From assembly GCA_002685815.1 (NCBI GenBank), contig NYYM01000077.1:1408-8716 (forward strand): a stretch of 7,309 nt of DNA, read 5' to 3'. This document shows, one piece after another, positions 6,102 to 7,309 of the stretch. Both the position numbers and the translations under genes were made by a program. Source of the stretch: Dehalococcoidales bacterium. Its GTDB lineage: Bacteria > Chloroflexota > Dehalococcoidia > Dehalococcoidales > UBA2162. The notes under the pieces are model-generated. The model had not been told where the DNA came from, did not search any database, and saw only the letters and a program-made list of their open reading frames with translations. Position 1 is the stretch's first letter. Every line of letters starts with the position of its first letter.

Positions 6102-6672
6102 ATTCTATTATTCTCTTTCGTAATGCATCCATTCCCCGACCGGAAGTAGCTACAGTAGGGACAATCGGGACGGTCAGTTCTGTTTCTAGTTTGTCGATAT
6201 CGACTGTAACGCCGGCCGACTCGGTCTCGTCCATCATATTGAGGTTGAGAATAACGGGCAGTCCGGCTTCAATAAGCTGTAGAGTCAGGGGCAGCATTCG
6301 TTCCAGATTTCTGGTATCCACGACATGTAGGATTACTTCAGGCTCTTCAGTAAGCAGAAGTAGCCTGGCTACTCGTTCCTCTTCGGTTATTGGGAGGAAG
6401 GAGTACATACCCGGGGTGTCCACTACCTCGAATTCGCTACCTTCAATTTTAGCCTTACCCCGGGCCACATCCACTGTGGTGCCAGGGTAATTGGAGACGG
6501 TGACATGAGCGCCGGTGAGATTATTGAAAATGACACTCTTGCCGACATTCGGATTACCAACGATACCTATTTTTCTCAGGCCGTCTCTATCGGTGAGTTT
6601 AACTTTTTCATGACAACCATCTCCAAATGCGCCTAAACTAATGGTATTTATTATTTTCCGCCAGCTAACCAT
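6088..6672 (-). CDS. feoB: FeoB GTPase (G) domain as a separate protein
   Basis: A 194-aa cytoplasmic GTP-binding protein matching only the G domain of FeoB. All G motifs are present: G1 GNPNVGKS (39-46), G2 region YPGTTVDVARG (62-72), G3 DTPG (85-88), G4 NMMD (145-148) and a G5-like VATSGRG. The protein stops right after the last helix of the G domain, exactly where the helical domain should begin, and that domain starts the next gene. It must act with that membrane part to drive or gate Fe(II) uptake. An N-terminal extension of about 30 residues includes Cys20-His21. ATG 6672 is supported by AGGGAGGA 8 nt upstream (6688-6681). It lies 67 nt after fur on the same strand and heads the four overlapping genes. 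The calm, intact motifs argue for a genuine gene split and not decay. Confidence 0.93.
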   Translation of the reverse strand: MVSWRKIINTISLGAFGDGCHEKVKLTDRDGLRKIGIVGNPNVGKSVIFNNLTGAHVTVSNYPGTTVDVARGKAKIEGSEFEVVDTPGMYSFLPITEEERVARLLLLTEEPEVILHVVDTRNLERMLPLTLQLIEAGLPVILNLNMMDETESAGVTVDIDKLETELTVPIVPTVATSGRGMDALRKRIIEYARN

Positions 6673-6693
6673 TACTGAATTCCTCCCTATTAA

Positions 6694-6723
6694 ATTCTAA
6701 TTACAAATGCTTCTTATTTGCAA
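6694..6723 (-). promoter_or_regulatory. Candidate internal promoter for the feo genes
   Basis: On the minus strand TTGCAA (6723-6718), an 18-nt gap, then TAGAAT (6699-6694), with the predicted start a few bases before the ribosome site. The match is moderate. If real, it would let feo be expressed apart from fur. Confidence 0.35.
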
Positions 6724-6750
6724 TAGGTATAACAAAAAATTATTGCCTAT
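6723..6750. promoter_or_regulatory. Imperfect dyad between fur and feoB: candidate metal-regulator operator or mRNA hairpin
   Basis: ATAGG-t-ATAA (6723-6732) and TTAT-tg-CCTAT (6740-6750) are inverted copies around an A-rich centre of seven bases. It covers the fur stop codon and abuts the candidate feo -35 box. There is no T-run, so it is not a standard terminator. It does not match a textbook Fur or DtxR box over its full length. Confidence 0.35.
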
Positions 6751-7171
6751 CTTGGCAACACTTGGGGCAAAAGCCAGTCATACGCATCTCAATTTCTATA
6801 ATATCAAAGTCTTCGGCTTCGGCGATATTCCGCTTCACGTGGTGCGATAGGGGGTAGGTAAATTCTACAACCTTACCACAGCCGAGGCAGAACAGATGAT
6901 GATGTTCGGTGGCTTGTTTTGCCTCATAGTGGTGGTGGGCTTCATCAAAATGAATTTCCTCGACTAAGTCTAATTTCTTGAATAGCCGTAGGGTCCGGTA
7001 GACCGTAGATAGGCTAAGCAGAGGCAGCTTTTTACGGGCCTGACGATAGACTTCATCAGCGTCCAGATGCCCCTGCTCCTTACGAATAATATCAAGAATT
7101 AATGCCCGCTGATTAGTTGCCCTCATCCCGGTTGCATTTAAGGTTGTACGGTTTTTACTAATGCCTTTCAT
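6740..7171 (-). CDS. fur: Fur-family metal-dependent regulator
   Basis: DNA-binding repressor that senses metal, most likely Fe(II), and sits at the head of the iron-uptake cluster. Numbered from the upstream ATG at 7183, it has a winged helix with recognition helix LSTVYRTLRLF (58-68), His39 in the usual HxxADEVY position, a His-rich hinge (HHHYE 83-87 and HHH 94-96), and two structural-zinc pairs CLGC (99/102) and CPKC (139/142). Glu107 in CGKVVEF stands where Fur has Glu and PerR has Asp, favouring an iron sensor over a peroxide sensor. I start the gene at the ATG at 7171 (143 aa) because a strong -10 box overlaps the ATG at 7183, so transcription should begin near 7175; neither ATG has a ribosome site, suggesting leaderless translation. 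If another promoter is used, the protein would be 147 aa, starting at 7183. Confidence 0.9.
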   Translation of the reverse strand: MKGISKNRTTLNATGMRATNQRALILDIIRKEQGHLDADEVYRQARKKLPLLSLSTVYRTLRLFKKLDLVEEIHFDEAHHHYEAKQATEHHHLFCLGCGKVVEFTYPLSHHVKRNIAEAEDFDIIEIEMRMTGFCPKCCQDRQ

Positions 7172-7181
7172 TTGCAACTGC

Positions 7182-7210
7182 ATTATAAACTATGAATATA
7201 CTTTAGTCAA
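7182..7210 (-). promoter_or_regulatory. Strong candidate promoter of fur, giving a nearly leaderless mRNA
   Basis: On the minus strand TTGACT (7210-7205), exactly 17 nt, then a perfect TATAAT (7187-7182), the best promoter in the window. The predicted start is near 7175, 3-4 nt before the ATG at 7171. Confidence 0.65.
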
Positions 7211-7212
7211 TA

Positions 7213-7234
7213 CCCCATTCATCAGATGACGGGG
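7213..7234. other. Hairpin-forming sequence just upstream of the fur promoter
   Basis: CCCC (7213-7216) pairs with GGGG (7231-7234), and TTCAT-cag-ATGA forms the inner stem with small mismatches. On the plus strand TTTCCTTT follows, so it resembles a weak intrinsic terminator, but no plus-strand gene precedes it. It could be the 3' end of an antisense transcript or an upstream regulatory dyad. The remaining 75 bp to the window edge show nothing I recognise. Confidence 0.3.
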
Positions 7235-7309
7235 TTTCCTTTGGGCTAGACTCGGAGACGGAGACCTATCTTTTAGTGGATTTGGAGGTTTCTCTTTAGC
7301 AAATGAAGC

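Noticed and set aside
6061..6120. Programmed frameshift joining the two feoB pieces
   Set aside because: There is no slippery run near the overlap, and the stop and start codons are arranged for simple translational coupling.

Overview
The window is about half G+C and carries eight complete protein genes plus one that runs off the left edge. All but one are on the minus strand. The gene content (anaerobe-type ferrous iron uptake, a four-cluster ferredoxin, the DXP-pathway enzyme IspH) suggests an anaerobic bacterium. The PlsC and IspH proteins resemble, from memory and without any search, those of Chloroflexota of the Dehalococcoidia type; a deep-branching Firmicute is the main alternative. 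This placement is tentative.

Layout from left to right. An acyl-CoA dehydrogenase (minus, TTG start, last few codons missing) lies divergent from a DmsB/HycB-type polyferredoxin (plus). The 345-bp spacer between them holds a perfect 14-bp inverted repeat with a 38-nt spacer, placed between the two predicted promoters. The polyferredoxin converges on ispH with only 10 bp between the stop codons. ispH is translated after plsC with a 17-nt overlap, and the pair has its own promoter.

The right half (3741-7183) is an iron-homeostasis cluster, all on the minus strand: fur, feoB GTPase part, feoB membrane part, a 64-aa Cys-rich zinc-ribbon protein, and a DtxR-type regulator that ends in a FeoA/SH3 domain. 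The last four genes overlap one another by 14, 4 and 23 nt and look translationally coupled. Ferrous iron would enter through the two-piece FeoB. Fur at the head and the DtxR-FeoA protein at the tail would both report on iron, so the locus has two sensors from unrelated families, and its only FeoA domain is carried on a regulator.

I see no mobile element, CRISPR array, convincing tRNA or rRNA. The most interesting items are the clean division of FeoB between its G domain and its helical/membrane part, the uncharacterised zinc-ribbon protein embedded in the operon, the degenerate DNA-binding region of the DtxR-type protein beside an intact metal site, the spaced inverted repeat in the divergent promoter region, and a fur promoter whose -10 box covers the first apparent start codon.
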